64,000 nt of DNA from Paenibacillus sinensis. GTDB taxonomy: Bacteria > Bacillota > Bacilli > Paenibacillales > Paenibacillaceae. A program made the translations under genes and the position numbers. The notes beneath the pieces were generated by a model that was given only the letters and a program-made list of their open reading frames with translations, ran no database searches and was not told the origin of the DNA. Shown piece by piece: positions 1 to 8,312 of the stretch; positions within the stretch are counted from its first letter, which is position 1, and the number at the start of each line of letters is the position of its first letter. The stretch is from the NCBI RefSeq assembly GCF_019904155.1, contig NZ_JAHCMB010000026.1, positions 1 to 64,000 of the forward strand, read 5' to 3'.

Positions 1-13
1 CAAACGAAAATCT

Positions 14-67
14 TCTCGAAAACGCTTCTATGTCGAAAATTCTATATATATGAAGTATTTTGTCGAT
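14..67. promoter_or_regulatory. Candidate Spo0A (0A) boxes upstream of abrB
   Basis: An exact 0A-box heptamer TGTCGAA lies at 31-37. Near matches are TCTCGAA at 14-20 and TGTCGAT at 61-67. Spo0A~P is known to repress abrB in Bacillus. Here the boxes sit 30-80 bp upstream of the predicted -35 rather than downstream of the start as in B. subtilis, so assigning them to abrB is an inference. They could instead serve a promoter for a gene left of the window. Confidence 0.4.
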
Positions 68-94
68 TAGTATCAAAAGATGTAGAAATTTGAT

Positions 95-123
95 TTGACA
101 GGAAAGAAGTAACACTTTACAAT
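95..123 (+). promoter_or_regulatory. Sigma-A promoter of abrB
   Basis: A consensus -35 TTGACA (95-100) and -10 TACAAT (118-123) are separated by 17 bp. Transcription should start near 130, leaving a roughly 90-nt leader before the abrB start codon. Confidence 0.75.
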
Positions 124-221
124 GCAAGTTAGAAAGTAACAATTTTTTAATGTTTTGAAATAGCTGTGTTAGTGGATTGTTAAAGCTTATATATAGCGTG
201 AAATCGAGGAGGATACTTGGG

Positions 222-479
222 ATGAAGGCAACAGGAATTGTGAGAAAAGTAGACGAACTGGGACGCATCGTTATTCCGATCGAACTGCGCCGTACCATGG
301 GGATCGACATCAAGGATCCGCTTGAAATTTTTGTCGACGGCGAGAAGATCATTCTCAGAAAATATGAACCAACCTGCATTTTCTCCGGAAGCTCGGAGAA
401 CCTGATCAACTTTAAGGGTAAAATGGTCAGCAGAGACATTCTGGACGAACTGCTCGAGAGCTTTAATAGACAGGGCTAA
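222..479 (+). CDS. abrB: AbrB family transition-state regulator
   Basis: This encodes an 85-residue DNA-binding protein of the AbrB/Abh family. These proteins repress stationary-phase and sporulation genes during exponential growth. The N-terminal swapped-hairpin domain begins MKATGIVRKVDELGR and continues with IVIPIELRR, the family signature. The short C-terminal half is typical of AbrB-size proteins (about 94 residues in B. subtilis). The start at 222 is chosen because it follows GAGGAGGA (206-213) by 8 nt and restores the conserved N-terminus; an upstream in-frame start at 177 has no ribosome binding site. The gene has its own sigma-A promoter, stands alone and ends at a hairpin shared with the convergent padR gene. 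Confidence 0.93.
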   Translation: MKATGIVRKVDELGRIVIPIELRRTMGIDIKDPLEIFVDGEKIILRKYEPTCIFSGSSENLINFKGKMVSRDILDELLESFNRQG

Positions 480-529
480 TTCCGTTAGCCGGTTTCGACC
501 ATTAAGACCATTTAATAGTAACTAACGAT

Positions 530-575
530 AACGGCAGGCCGGCTGTCTCCGCAAGGAGCGCCGCCTGCCGTTATT
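530..575. terminator. Hairpin terminator between convergent abrB and padR
   Basis: The arms AACGGCAGGC (530-539) and GCCTGCCGTT (563-572) form a strong stem, followed by a weak T-rich tail (TTATTT) on the plus strand. It lies between the abrB stop (479) and the padR stop (580) and may serve both. Confidence 0.7.
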
Positions 576-579
576 TGCT

Positions 580-1095
580 TCAGGAGCCGGATCGCTCCAG
601 CACCTCCTCAAGCTTGACGATGAACGCTTTGTACTGCACAAGCCCAAGCTCCATGCACAGCTTCTGATAGGGACCGAGGACAGAGCCGAGCTGCCGGTAC
701 TTGGCTTCAAGGTCGTCATACATCCGCTTCTTCTCCTCAAGCGCGCTGCGGATGATGCCGTTCATCGCCTCCGGGTCCGCCATATCCCCGAAATAGAGAT
801 GCATCAGAAAGTCGGAACGGAGCAGTTCCGGTTCGGCCGCCTTCTCCAAATATTCCTTGAAATGCTCTTTCCCCTTCTCCGTAACCGTGAATAAATTTTT
901 GTCCGGCTTGCCCTCCTGTCGGATTGATTCCTTGGTGATCAGTCCGAGGCCTTCCATCTTGGTTAGTGTAGGGTAGATGGTTCCATAGCTCGCATCGAAG
1001 AAAAAAGAGAAGTATTGCTCGAAGTGCTGCTTGATATCATAGCCGGAACGCGGCTCCTTGCAAAGCAGACCAAGTATGACATCCTGTGTGTTCAT
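580..1095 (-). CDS. PadR family transcriptional regulator
   Basis: This is a 171-residue PadR-type repressor. The N-terminal winged helix (residues about 5-85) contains the typical LLCKEPRSGYDIK and YGTIYPTLTKMEGLGLI segments, and the C-terminal helical part (about 95-165) is the Vir_act_alpha_C type used for dimerisation. AAGGGG precedes the start on the minus strand. It lies 117 bp downstream of a YhgE/DUF3533-type membrane protein on the same strand. PadR proteins commonly control a neighbouring transporter or permease, so that gene is the likely target; a palindrome in its promoter (2397-2417) supports this. The effector is unknown. The gap to the upstream gene could hold a separate promoter, but none is convincing. 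Confidence 0.85.
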   Translation of the reverse strand: MNTQDVILGLLCKEPRSGYDIKQHFEQYFSFFFDASYGTIYPTLTKMEGLGLITKESIRQEGKPDKNLFTVTEKGKEHFKEYLEKAAEPELLRSDFLMHLYFGDMADPEAMNGIIRSALEEKKRMYDDLEAKYRQLGSVLGPYQKLCMELGLVQYKAFIVKLEEVLERSGS

Positions 1096-1212
1096 GAATG
1101 CTGCCGCCCCTTTTCTGCCTGTTTCTTCTTAGATATTAACATACCATAACCTGTACCCCGGGCAAAAGGCAAGGCATTCATATGGAAGCGAACCGGCCTT
1201 CCTCCGCTTGTC

Positions 1213-2379
1213 TCAGGAGATGTTTGCAGCGGATTCGGCCGAGGGGTGAGGCTTGGCTTCGCGCTCCCGGCGCAGGCCAGTCAGCAGGATGCACAGCACC
1301 GCGGCGGCCCCGCCGATGAGTGCAAGACCGATGTAATCCCGGCCAAGTCCGGGACCGCCGATGACAAGATTCATGATGCCGTCCACGGCATAGTAAGCCG
1401 GAAAGACCGTGCCGATTGAATTATAGAAGGGGGACAGCACATCCCGGGGAATTGTGGCCCCCGAGGAGAGCATCTGGATGGACAGCAGGGCGATATTCAC
1501 CCAGGCGCCGATATCGCCAAGGAGGAACAGTGACAGCTGGGCAACGAACATGCAGGCGAGGATGACGACGAATTCGAACGCCCAGAGTGTCAGAAGCCCT
1601 CTTTCGGCTGAAATGCCGAGGCCGTATGTCATGCCCGCGCCGGTAAGCGATACGAGAGCCGCTGTTCCCACGGTAATGACAAAGCGTGCAGCCAGTCTCG
1701 GCCACTTGCCGCTCTTCGCGGCCAGGCTGGCGGAAGCTTTCGCGAGATTCATCGCAAGCATCATAGCTCCGGTGAAGGAGGCAGTTACGAACATGAGCGG
1801 GACCATAAGCTTGGCGAAATTGTCGACGGGATGCAGGGTTACTACATCGGACGAGATACGTCCGGCAATGCTGTTCTTCAGGATGCCGGCCGGCTGCTCC
1901 GGAAGGCTCAGGGATTTGACTAGACTGTCCAGCATGGCTTCATTAACATGTTCGTTCAGGGAAGCCGTGATTTTACCGGCTGCGGTTCCCATGGCGCTCG
2001 AGACCATCTGCGGATTGGAGGCGTTGATGTAGTAGGTGATGGAGGGATGCGAGGCAGAATCGGCAAGCGAGCCGGAGAAGCCTTTGGGAACAACGATGAT
2101 CATGCGGACTTGACGGTTCTCCAGCGCCTCCCTGGCGGCTGTCAGAGTCATCGGATAGCGGGTTTCAAAGGTCAGGGAAGCGGCGATTCCGTCCGCGATC
2201 GGCTTTGCGGCCGCCCCGTCTTCATTCACAATGGCAACCGGCAGCTTGTTCACGCGATCGGTTACATGATCATAGCCTGTAATCCAGATCGTGCTGAAAA
2301 AGACTTGAAACAAGATGGCGGTGATGATTCCGACCAGGGTTAGCGGATGCTTCAGGAACAAAAGAATAGTTCGGGTCAT
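1213..2379 (-). CDS. YhgE/DUF3533-type ABC-2-like membrane protein
   Basis: This 388-residue integral membrane protein has one N-terminal transmembrane helix (about 10-32), a large extracytoplasmic domain (about 35-190) and five or six further helices to residue 370. The N-terminal region matches the YhgE/Pip N-terminal (DUF3533) type: one TM segment, then LPVAIVNEDGAA, and later MIIVVPKGFSGSL. Such proteins resemble ABC-2 permeases; members are linked to export, phage infection and drug tolerance, but no substrate is established. No ATPase gene is adjacent. It is probably the first gene of a two-gene unit with padR and is probably controlled by PadR at the palindrome just upstream. Confidence 0.75.
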   Translation of the reverse strand: MTRTILLFLKHPLTLVGIITAILFQVFFSTIWITGYDHVTDRVNKLPVAIVNEDGAAAKPIADGIAASLTFETRYPMTLTAAREALENRQVRMIIVVPKGFSGSLADSASHPSITYYINASNPQMVSSAMGTAAGKITASLNEHVNEAMLDSLVKSLSLPEQPAGILKNSIAGRISSDVVTLHPVDNFAKLMVPLMFVTASFTGAMMLAMNLAKASASLAAKSGKWPRLAARFVITVGTAALVSLTGAGMTYGLGISAERGLLTLWAFEFVVILACMFVAQLSLFLLGDIGAWVNIALLSIQMLSSGATIPRDVLSPFYNSIGTVFPAYYAVDGIMNLVIGGPGLGRDYIGLALIGGAAAVLCILLTGLRREREAKPHPSAESAANIS

Positions 2380-2396
2380 TGGTTTACCTCCAATTT

Positions 2397-2417
2397 ATAT
2401 ATCATACTGTCATATAT
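2397..2417. promoter_or_regulatory. 21-bp imperfect palindrome, candidate PadR operator
   Basis: ATATATCATACTGTCATATAT reads as an inverted repeat with eight of ten base pairs matching around a central C. It lies between the predicted -10 (2426-2431 on the minus strand) and the start codon of the DUF3533 gene, where a repressor would block transcription. Assignment to the nearby PadR is inferred from position. Confidence 0.45.
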
Positions 2418-2425
2418 CGATTATA

Positions 2426-2454
2426 AATATAACAGAGTGATACATGATTGGCAA
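2426..2454 (-). promoter_or_regulatory. Sigma-A-like promoter of the DUF3533-padR unit
   Basis: On the minus strand a -35 TTGCCA (2454-2449) and a -10 TATATT (2431-2426) are spaced 17 bp apart. The palindrome at 2397-2417 covers the expected start site. Confidence 0.5.
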
Positions 2455-2596
2455 AGGGCTTTTGTATGACAAAATCCGCTTCTGGTTCGGCGCCATGATG
2501 GACATTGCTGGAGGTTTTCATTATGATAGGGCGTGTATAAGGACAGGGACGGGAAGCTTGATGAATTCCCGCGACATCACGGGAGGAAAATGACCT

Positions 2597-3304
2597 ATGA
2601 ACACGGATACCGAACAACGAAATGCACGGATCAGGCTGGCGAAGCCCGAAGCGATAATCTTTGATATGGACGGCACGCTGTTCCAGACGGAAAGCCTGCT
2701 GCTGCCGGCCTATCACAAAATGTTCGATACTTTGAGAGAAGAGGGGCTGTATACCGGACCGACGCCGCCTGAAGAACGGATATTGAGCGGTCTCGGCCAG
2801 CTGCTGTCCGAAATTTGGAAGAGCGTGCTGCCGGATGTTGATGAATCGGTCCACCGCAGGGCGGACGACATTCTGCTGAAGCTGGAAATCGAGGGGCTTA
2901 AGGCGGGGACCTCCACACTGTATCCCGCCGTGCCGGAGACGCTCCGGGAGCTGAAGGAGCGGGGGCTGCGCCTCTTTGTGTGCAGCAACGGGCTTGAGGA
3001 TTATATCCACAGTATCGTGACGGTACACCAGCTGCAGGATGTCTTCGAGGGCTTGTACAGTGCCGGGGGGCAGGGAACCTCGACCAAGGTACAGCTGCTG
3101 CGCCTTCTGTTGGACCATTATGAAATCGGGAAGGCATGGATGGTGGGCGACCGCTCATCGGATGTTCAGGCCGGCAAGGAGAACGGACAGACCGTCATCG
3201 GCTGCGGCTATGCGGGCTTCGGACGCGACGAAGAGCTGAAGGGATCGGACGTCATCATCAGCTCTTTCGATGAGCTGGTCGGACTGTACGACAACGCGGA
3301 GTAG
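2597..3304 (+). CDS. HAD superfamily hydrolase (phosphatase/beta-PGM type)
   Basis: This 235-residue haloacid-dehalogenase-like phosphohydrolase has motif I FDMDGTLFQTES (about residues 22-33, nucleophile DxD), motif II VCSNG in the middle, a conserved Lys, and motif IV WMVGDRSSDVQAG (about 182-194). The cap inserted after motif I is helical, as in the beta-phosphoglucomutase/Gph/PpaX group. The substrate cannot be read from the sequence. The start is preceded by GGGAGG at 2581-2586. The gene is transcribed alone, convergent with the YheC/D operon, and ends at a long hairpin. Confidence 0.8.
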   Translation: MNTDTEQRNARIRLAKPEAIIFDMDGTLFQTESLLLPAYHKMFDTLREEGLYTGPTPPEERILSGLGQLLSEIWKSVLPDVDESVHRRADDILLKLEIEGLKAGTSTLYPAVPETLRELKERGLRLFVCSNGLEDYIHSIVTVHQLQDVFEGLYSAGGQGTSTKVQLLRLLLDHYEIGKAWMVGDRSSDVQAGKENGQTVIGCGYAGFGRDEELKGSDVIISSFDELVGLYDNAE

Positions 3305-3348
3305 GCGCAGCCTAATCAGCCAGGGACGAGGAGCAATCGTCCACATCG

Positions 3349-3403
3349 CGGCAGCAGGCCGCTTCCGCCAGCCGAAAGGCTGGAGGGAAGCGGCCTGCTG
3401 CCG
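3349..3403. terminator. Long hairpin between HAD gene and YheC/D operon
   Basis: An 18-bp outer stem (3349-3366 with 3386-3403, bounded by CGGCAGCAGGCC and GGCCTGCTGCCG) encloses a small GAAA-capped inner stem. The following T tract is weak (TTATTA), so termination efficiency is uncertain. It separates two convergent genes. Confidence 0.65.
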
Positions 3404-3457
3404 TTATTACGATGCTGGGGAAGAAGGCTTCCTGCATGCTGACGAGGGCGGAAGCGG

Positions 3458-4594
3458 TTATTCTTCCGCCGGTTTCTTTGGCGGAGGAATGACCTTGGTG
3501 CGGTACATCCAGAGGGCGTATTCCAGCGGCCGCCGCAGCGCCTTGCGGTACGTATCCGATTCGCCGGCCTGGAAGAACACCTCGCGGGCAGGCTTCGGAT
3601 TGACCTCCAGGATATAGATCCGGCCTTCCCGGTCGATGGCCAGATCGAGCGCCAGCTCGCATAGCGCGCCGAAGCACTCTTCCAGATAGGCTGCGGCGTC
3701 CAGGCCGAGCCTCCCGGCGCTCTGGATCGTCTGGGCCGCTTTGTCTCTGCTGCCCAGCCACTCCTTCAGCAGCGTCTCGGCTCTCGCCGCATGGCCTCCG
3801 CCATGCAGGTTGGATGTCACGCTCCGGCGGGCGCCTACCCGGCCAGCAATGCCGGTCAGCTCCCATTTCCCCTCGCCGTTCTTCTGGACCAGCATCCGGT
3901 AATCATGCACCCGGCCGCCCGGCAGGCGGAGCGGAATGCCCTGCTGGATCAGGAACCGGCCTCCGAGACACCAGCTCCGGACGATCGAATCCAGCTCCCG
4001 CAGCGCAACCTTGCGCGGCGGGATGATCCGCCGGTTCTGCCGCCGGCCCTGCAGATCGAAGCGGCCCGCCGGGTGTTTCAGCCGCTCGATGCGGAGAATG
4101 CCTCTGCCGCCGGTCCCGTTGATCGGTTTGATGTAGAGCACCGGATTCTCCTTCAGCATACGGCGGAGATCGGCGGATGACCGATACAGCAGTGTGTCCG
4201 GGAGATGAGGCCGGAAGCGCGACTTCTGGAAGAAGGTCTGGTGGATCGTCCACTTGTTCCGGAGCGGGCGGTTAAGAAAGGTGAGATGGCTGTACTTGGA
4301 ACGGAACTCCAACAGCTGCTGAAACCGTGCGCTGCGCTGAATGCGGCAGCGGTCGTAGATCATGTCGGGGAACGGACGCCATTTCCGGCTCCAACGGCCC
4401 GTACCCGGATCGAATATGAGCGCAAGAACCCGCTGGCCGCGGTTGTCGACATCGGCGGGCGTAAAGACGAAGACGTCGAGGCCGAGCTTCCGGCCTTCAA
4501 TAATCATTTTGCGGTATACCGGTCTCTCTTCAAGCTGCCTGGCGTTGTTCAAGTACAGGGTAAGAATGCCTAAGACGGGTTGGGACAAGGACAT
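3458..4594 (-). CDS. YheC/YheD-family ATP-grasp protein 5 (last of five)
   Basis: This 378-residue member of the endospore-coat-associated YheC/YheD family (ATP-grasp fold) is the last gene of a five-gene minus-strand operon, 46 bp after its neighbour. Visible elements are an N-terminal Rossmann-like part with LGILTL, the FPDMIYDR motif (about 76-82; Asp replaces the Asn seen in the paralogues), an ATP-grasp loop KPINGTGGRG (156-165) and the C-terminal metal-binding EVNPKP (330-335). ATP-grasp enzymes join carboxylates to amines or thiols using ATP, and YheC/YheD of B. subtilis are spore-associated with unknown chemistry. The C-terminal tail is basic and proline-rich. A function beyond coat association cannot be stated. 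Confidence 0.85.
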   Translation of the reverse strand: MSLSQPVLGILTLYLNNARQLEERPVYRKMIIEGRKLGLDVFVFTPADVDNRGQRVLALIFDPGTGRWSRKWRPFPDMIYDRCRIQRSARFQQLLEFRSKYSHLTFLNRPLRNKWTIHQTFFQKSRFRPHLPDTLLYRSSADLRRMLKENPVLYIKPINGTGGRGILRIERLKHPAGRFDLQGRRQNRRIIPPRKVALRELDSIVRSWCLGGRFLIQQGIPLRLPGGRVHDYRMLVQKNGEGKWELTGIAGRVGARRSVTSNLHGGGHAARAETLLKEWLGSRDKAAQTIQSAGRLGLDAAAYLEECFGALCELALDLAIDREGRIYILEVNPKPAREVFFQAGESDTYRKALRRPLEYALWMYRTKVIPPPKKPAEE

Positions 4595-4640
4595 TCACCT
4601 TCTTGCATTGGTTTTGGCGATCTTGGTCTTCCTTCAAGCT

Positions 4641-5756
4641 CTAGCGGGAGCCGGCGGATTGCCGGACCAGATACTGGCTGTACTGAAAGATCCGCTCCAG
4701 CGAAAGCTTGCGGATTTCCGGCTCGTCGAACTTCATCGGGCGGGAGTTGGCTTCGAAAAACCACAGCCCGCCCTTATGGTCGACACCGAGATCCATCGAC
4801 ATTTCCCCGAGCGTATAGCCGGAGGACCGTTCGATCTGGCGGGCGATCAAGAGGGTGGCGGTAGCGGCGTTCTTCAGGATCGTGGAGGCCTTCTCCGGAC
4901 CGAACATCGCTTCCAGCATGCTCGACGGGTTCTCGACCGAGCCGCCGCGGGGAACATGCGTGGTAATGCTGCGGGCGCCCGCCAATCTGGCACCGATGCC
5001 GGTGACTCCCCAGCCTCCTCTCCCGTTCTTTTGCAGAAGCACGCGCAGATCGAAGGGGCGGCCCTTGTAGGTCGCCAGCTCAATCATCTCCTGGACGATA
5101 TAGTGCGTTCTTCCCGCTTCTCTCACAATGCGGGCCCAGAGCCGGTCCATGGAACCGGACTTGTAGGTCGCGCTCCTCTTCTCGCTCTGGATTTGCAGAC
5201 GATAGGGAAGCGGGCTTTCTTCGCTAAATCTGATCCGCATAATACCCTTGCCGGCTTTGCCGCTCTCCGGTTTTAAATAGAGGCCATGATGATTCTTCAG
5301 CATTACCGAAAGTGAACGGGCGCTTCTTAAGCGCTTGGTCGCCGGCACATGGCGAAAGGCTGCCCGCGACTCTTTGAGCCATTCGAACAGATTCCATTTA
5401 TTGAAGAAGTAAGGATTATACAGCCGAATGCCCGGATATTCCAGACATTCGGCGATTTTGTGGGCGACAGCCGGCTTCACTTCATCCTCCCGGGCCGGGA
5501 TTCGGTTGTAGATCACATTAGGCGAAGGAAGCTCCGCCGCGATCCATGTCTTGCCCGGTCCCGGAACATAGCCGCTGATCGTCGGACGGCCCAGCTTCAG
5601 GTCGCGGACAGTCACCACATAGGCGAGGTATCCCATATCGTTGCCGGTCCGGATAATGTCACGGAAATTTTTGTGGTTGCCCCGGAACAGGCGGGTCTTA
5701 TCGCCGACCGTCAGGATCGCCACGACAGGCTTTCCGTCATTCATCCGCGTGTTCAC
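4641..5756 (-). CDS. YheC/YheD-family ATP-grasp protein 4
   Basis: This is a 371-residue paralogue lacking the N-terminal beta domain of the long members. It has VAILTVGDKTRLFRG at the start, NVIYNRIPAR (the family YNR motif), the ATP-grasp glycine loop KPESGKAGKG and the C-terminal FEANSRPMKFDEP (334 onward), which carries the Glu and Asn ligands for magnesium. Its start codon overlaps the stop of the upstream gene by 4 nt (ATGA), indicating translational coupling. It is as divergent from its neighbours as they are from each other, so this is an old array rather than a recent tandem copy. The product is probably a mother-cell spore-coat protein, by analogy with YheC. Confidence 0.85.
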   Translation of the reverse strand: MNTRMNDGKPVVAILTVGDKTRLFRGNHKNFRDIIRTGNDMGYLAYVVTVRDLKLGRPTISGYVPGPGKTWIAAELPSPNVIYNRIPAREDEVKPAVAHKIAECLEYPGIRLYNPYFFNKWNLFEWLKESRAAFRHVPATKRLRSARSLSVMLKNHHGLYLKPESGKAGKGIMRIRFSEESPLPYRLQIQSEKRSATYKSGSMDRLWARIVREAGRTHYIVQEMIELATYKGRPFDLRVLLQKNGRGGWGVTGIGARLAGARSITTHVPRGGSVENPSSMLEAMFGPEKASTILKNAATATLLIARQIERSSGYTLGEMSMDLGVDHKGGLWFFEANSRPMKFDEPEIRKLSLERIFQYSQYLVRQSAGSR

Positions 5757-7126
5757 ATATCATCCCTCCTGCGGAACTTGCTAAGGTACAGGCAGTGCTC
5801 CAGAATATGCTGGATCGACGCCTTGCCCTCGGCGCGGAGGGATGGATGGCGGAAGATGGAGCGCCCAGGCTTGGCGTTCGCTTCGAACATCCAGATGTTC
5901 TCCTCCTGATCGATGCCGAGATCGAAGCCGATTTCGCCCAGCAAATGCCGATGCTGGACTTCAAGCGACTCCGCCAGCCGGATGGCCGTCTGCTTGGCTT
6001 GCAGCAGCACATCGTCTGCTCTGGCTCCGAATACGCGGCCGAGCGCCTGCTGCGGCGTCATCAGCGATCCGCCGTTCTTGAGATGGGTTGTGACGCTGCC
6101 GCGCCCCGCCTTCTTGGCGCCGATGCCGACGACAACCCACTGGTTGTTGCCGTTCTTGTGCATGTGGAACCGGAAATCTATGGGGCAGCCGTCGATTTCG
6201 ATCAGGCGGATGCCCTGCTGTACGACATAGCTCTGCAGGCCCCTCCCGTGTCTGGATTGCAGCAGCCTCATCAGGCTGTCGAAGGTGCCGAAGCGCAGCA
6301 GCACATTTTTGCCGTTCCGGCGATACCGGGCGAAATAGCCTCGCTTGGGCAAGTAGGTGAGCCGGTAGATTCCATGGCCGAGGCTGCCCGCTGACGGCTT
6401 GTAGTAGACGAAATGATGACGATCCAGCATATCGCGAATCATTTCGGGTGGCGGGCTGCTGTGGGTTTCGGGCACGAACCGGCTGGCGAAGCTATCGTTC
6501 TCAAGCAGACGGTATATATCGGATTTGTTGAAGAAACTCCAGTTGAAGAACGGAATTCTCTTGCGGATGAACCGCTCCCGGAGCTGGTTGATGGCCGGTG
6601 ACGTCTCCGCGCGCCGGCTGGGCAGACGGTTGTATACGACGTCGGGAAGAGGGACGGTTTTGCGCTCGAATTTGCCGGAGCCCGTCAAGAAGTATCCGTT
6701 CACGCGCTCCTGCTGCCAATTGATGTCCTTCGGCGTGAAGGCGAAAATATAGCACATGCCGCTGCCCTCGCGCAGCAGCTGCTTGATGAAGCCGGAGCGG
6801 GAGCCGAACGGACTGCCTGGGGAGCCGGGACCGTCGGACAGCACGCCCACCAGCGGGCCGAGCTGCACCTCGTCGTTCTGGGAGCCCCGAAGATAGACAC
6901 CCCCCGATTTCGGAACCTTAATGGCGTGCTGGACGCCCGACGCCAGGAATAGATGCTTCCCTGCGCGTTTGATTGGTTTGATCACCGCCGGGATGGCGTC
7001 TTTGCCGAGCCGCACCCGGATATTCCTCTTGCCGGTCAGCTTCAGGCTTTTCATCAGCGAGCTCGAGACGTATACGACCCGTTCGGGCTGCTTGGTGAAA
7101 TGGACATTGCAGTATGTGAGACCCAT
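5753..7126 (-). CDS. YheD-type ATP-grasp protein 3 with N-terminal beta domain
   Basis: This 457-residue long-form member is close to the size of B. subtilis YheD. Residues 1-88 form an extra domain rich in alternating hydrophobic and basic residues (RNIRVRLGK, AVIKPIKR), probably a beta barrel. It is followed by LGPLVGVLSDGPG (89 onward), where the short paralogues begin. Then come DVVYNRLPSR, the ATP-grasp loop KPSAGSLGHG and the C-terminal MFEANAKPGRSIF. It lies 30 bp after the upstream paralogue and overlaps the next one by 4 nt. Spore-coat association is known for the family; the reaction is not. Confidence 0.86.
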   Translation of the reverse strand: MGLTYCNVHFTKQPERVVYVSSSLMKSLKLTGKRNIRVRLGKDAIPAVIKPIKRAGKHLFLASGVQHAIKVPKSGGVYLRGSQNDEVQLGPLVGVLSDGPGSPGSPFGSRSGFIKQLLREGSGMCYIFAFTPKDINWQQERVNGYFLTGSGKFERKTVPLPDVVYNRLPSRRAETSPAINQLRERFIRKRIPFFNWSFFNKSDIYRLLENDSFASRFVPETHSSPPPEMIRDMLDRHHFVYYKPSAGSLGHGIYRLTYLPKRGYFARYRRNGKNVLLRFGTFDSLMRLLQSRHGRGLQSYVVQQGIRLIEIDGCPIDFRFHMHKNGNNQWVVVGIGAKKAGRGSVTTHLKNGGSLMTPQQALGRVFGARADDVLLQAKQTAIRLAESLEVQHRHLLGEIGFDLGIDQEENIWMFEANAKPGRSIFRHPSLRAEGKASIQHILEHCLYLSKFRRRDDM

Positions 7127-7156
7127 TTATAGAATCCTCCTTAAGCACCTTAGGTT

Positions 7157-8302
7157 TCAATCTTCCGATTGCAGCGCCCCGCTCCGCAAGAGACGGGGGG
7201 AACGGCTTCGTGTAAGCAGAAGGTAGCGCGCGTAAGCCAGCGGATTCTCAACCGAGCGCCTCGCGGCCTCACGGTCACCCGTAAGCTTGAAGACCGATCG
7301 GCCCGGCTTGGAGTTGGCTTCGAGCATCCAGATTCTTCCGTCCGGGTCGATGCCGAAATCCAGTCCCAGCTCGCCCAGCCTTCCGCATGAGGCTTCCAAT
7401 AGCGGTGGAAGAAGAGCGGCCGTCCGCTCAAGCTCCCGCACAATATCTTCCGCCTTGGCGCCGAACTGTTCCCGAAGAACCGCCGCTGCTTCCTCTGCGG
7501 TTCCTCCTCCGTGGAGATTCGAGGTAAGCGACCCGCCCGGGCCGAGGCGGGCCGCCATACCGGTCAGCTCCCACCGTCCCTGGCCGTTCTTCTGCACCAG
7601 CACCCGGATGTCGAATGGCTCTCCCCGGCATGTGTTGAGCTGAAGATACGGCTGCATGATGAAGCGTTTGGAGCCGATGAACCGCTCCGCCCAGGCGAGC
7701 CCCCTGTCTTCGTCCGTGAAGCGGAGCAGCAGTTGGCGGTTCTCCCCGTCCCGGGCTCTGATGAGAAGACTTCCGGGCTGTGAGCCGGAAGTTGCGGCAT
7801 GCATGGTGAACCTGCCCTGCATGCCCGCCCGGGGTTTCAGGAAGACACCGTCTTTGTAGCGGGCCAGCATGAGCGACAGCCCGAGGCGTCCGTTATACCG
7901 CCTCGTCTCGGGCAGGAGCTGCGCGGCTTCCGGGTGAAGACGGAGCTTCCGGTATACGGTCCATTTGTCCGGAAGCCCGCGCGACCAGTCGGAGCTGCGC
8001 CCAAGCGCCCGAAGCGCCTGGGCGGCTTCACGTCTTTGTGCCGGTTTGCTCGCGAATATGCGGTTATAGATGACATCCGGCGCACGCTCCTCCGCCGGCA
8101 CCCAGGCGCCGGCGGTCCGCCGGAAGCCGGCTATCGTGCGGCCGTCCGGCGATACTCCTTCCGGTGTGAAGACTACGGCCCGCAGGCCGTAAGCGGGAGC
8201 AGCCCGCAGCAGCGCTTCACAGAAGGCGGGTTCAGCGACGGGAGCTTCCGGGCTTCCCGGTCCGGTCAAAATGCCAAAGAGGCCGAGTTCGGTCACAGGC
8301 AT
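7157..8302 (-). CDS. YheC/YheD-family ATP-grasp protein 2
   Basis: This 381-residue short-form paralogue contains LGLFGILTGPGSPE, DVIYNRIFASKPAQRR, an ATP-grasp loop KPRAGMQGRF that has lost the usual GxGG pattern, and C-terminal MLEANSKPGRSVFK. The altered glycine loop may weaken or change nucleotide binding, which makes this the least canonical member. The AAGGAGGA ribosome site overlaps the TAA stop of the upstream gene (8313-8315), so the two are translationally coupled. Confidence 0.85.
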   Translation of the reverse strand: MPVTELGLFGILTGPGSPEAPVAEPAFCEALLRAAPAYGLRAVVFTPEGVSPDGRTIAGFRRTAGAWVPAEERAPDVIYNRIFASKPAQRREAAQALRALGRSSDWSRGLPDKWTVYRKLRLHPEAAQLLPETRRYNGRLGLSLMLARYKDGVFLKPRAGMQGRFTMHAATSGSQPGSLLIRARDGENRQLLLRFTDEDRGLAWAERFIGSKRFIMQPYLQLNTCRGEPFDIRVLVQKNGQGRWELTGMAARLGPGGSLTSNLHGGGTAEEAAAVLREQFGAKAEDIVRELERTAALLPPLLEASCGRLGELGLDFGIDPDGRIWMLEANSKPGRSVFKLTGDREAARRSVENPLAYARYLLLTRSRSPRLLRSGALQSED

Positions 8303-8312
8303 GGCGTCCTCC

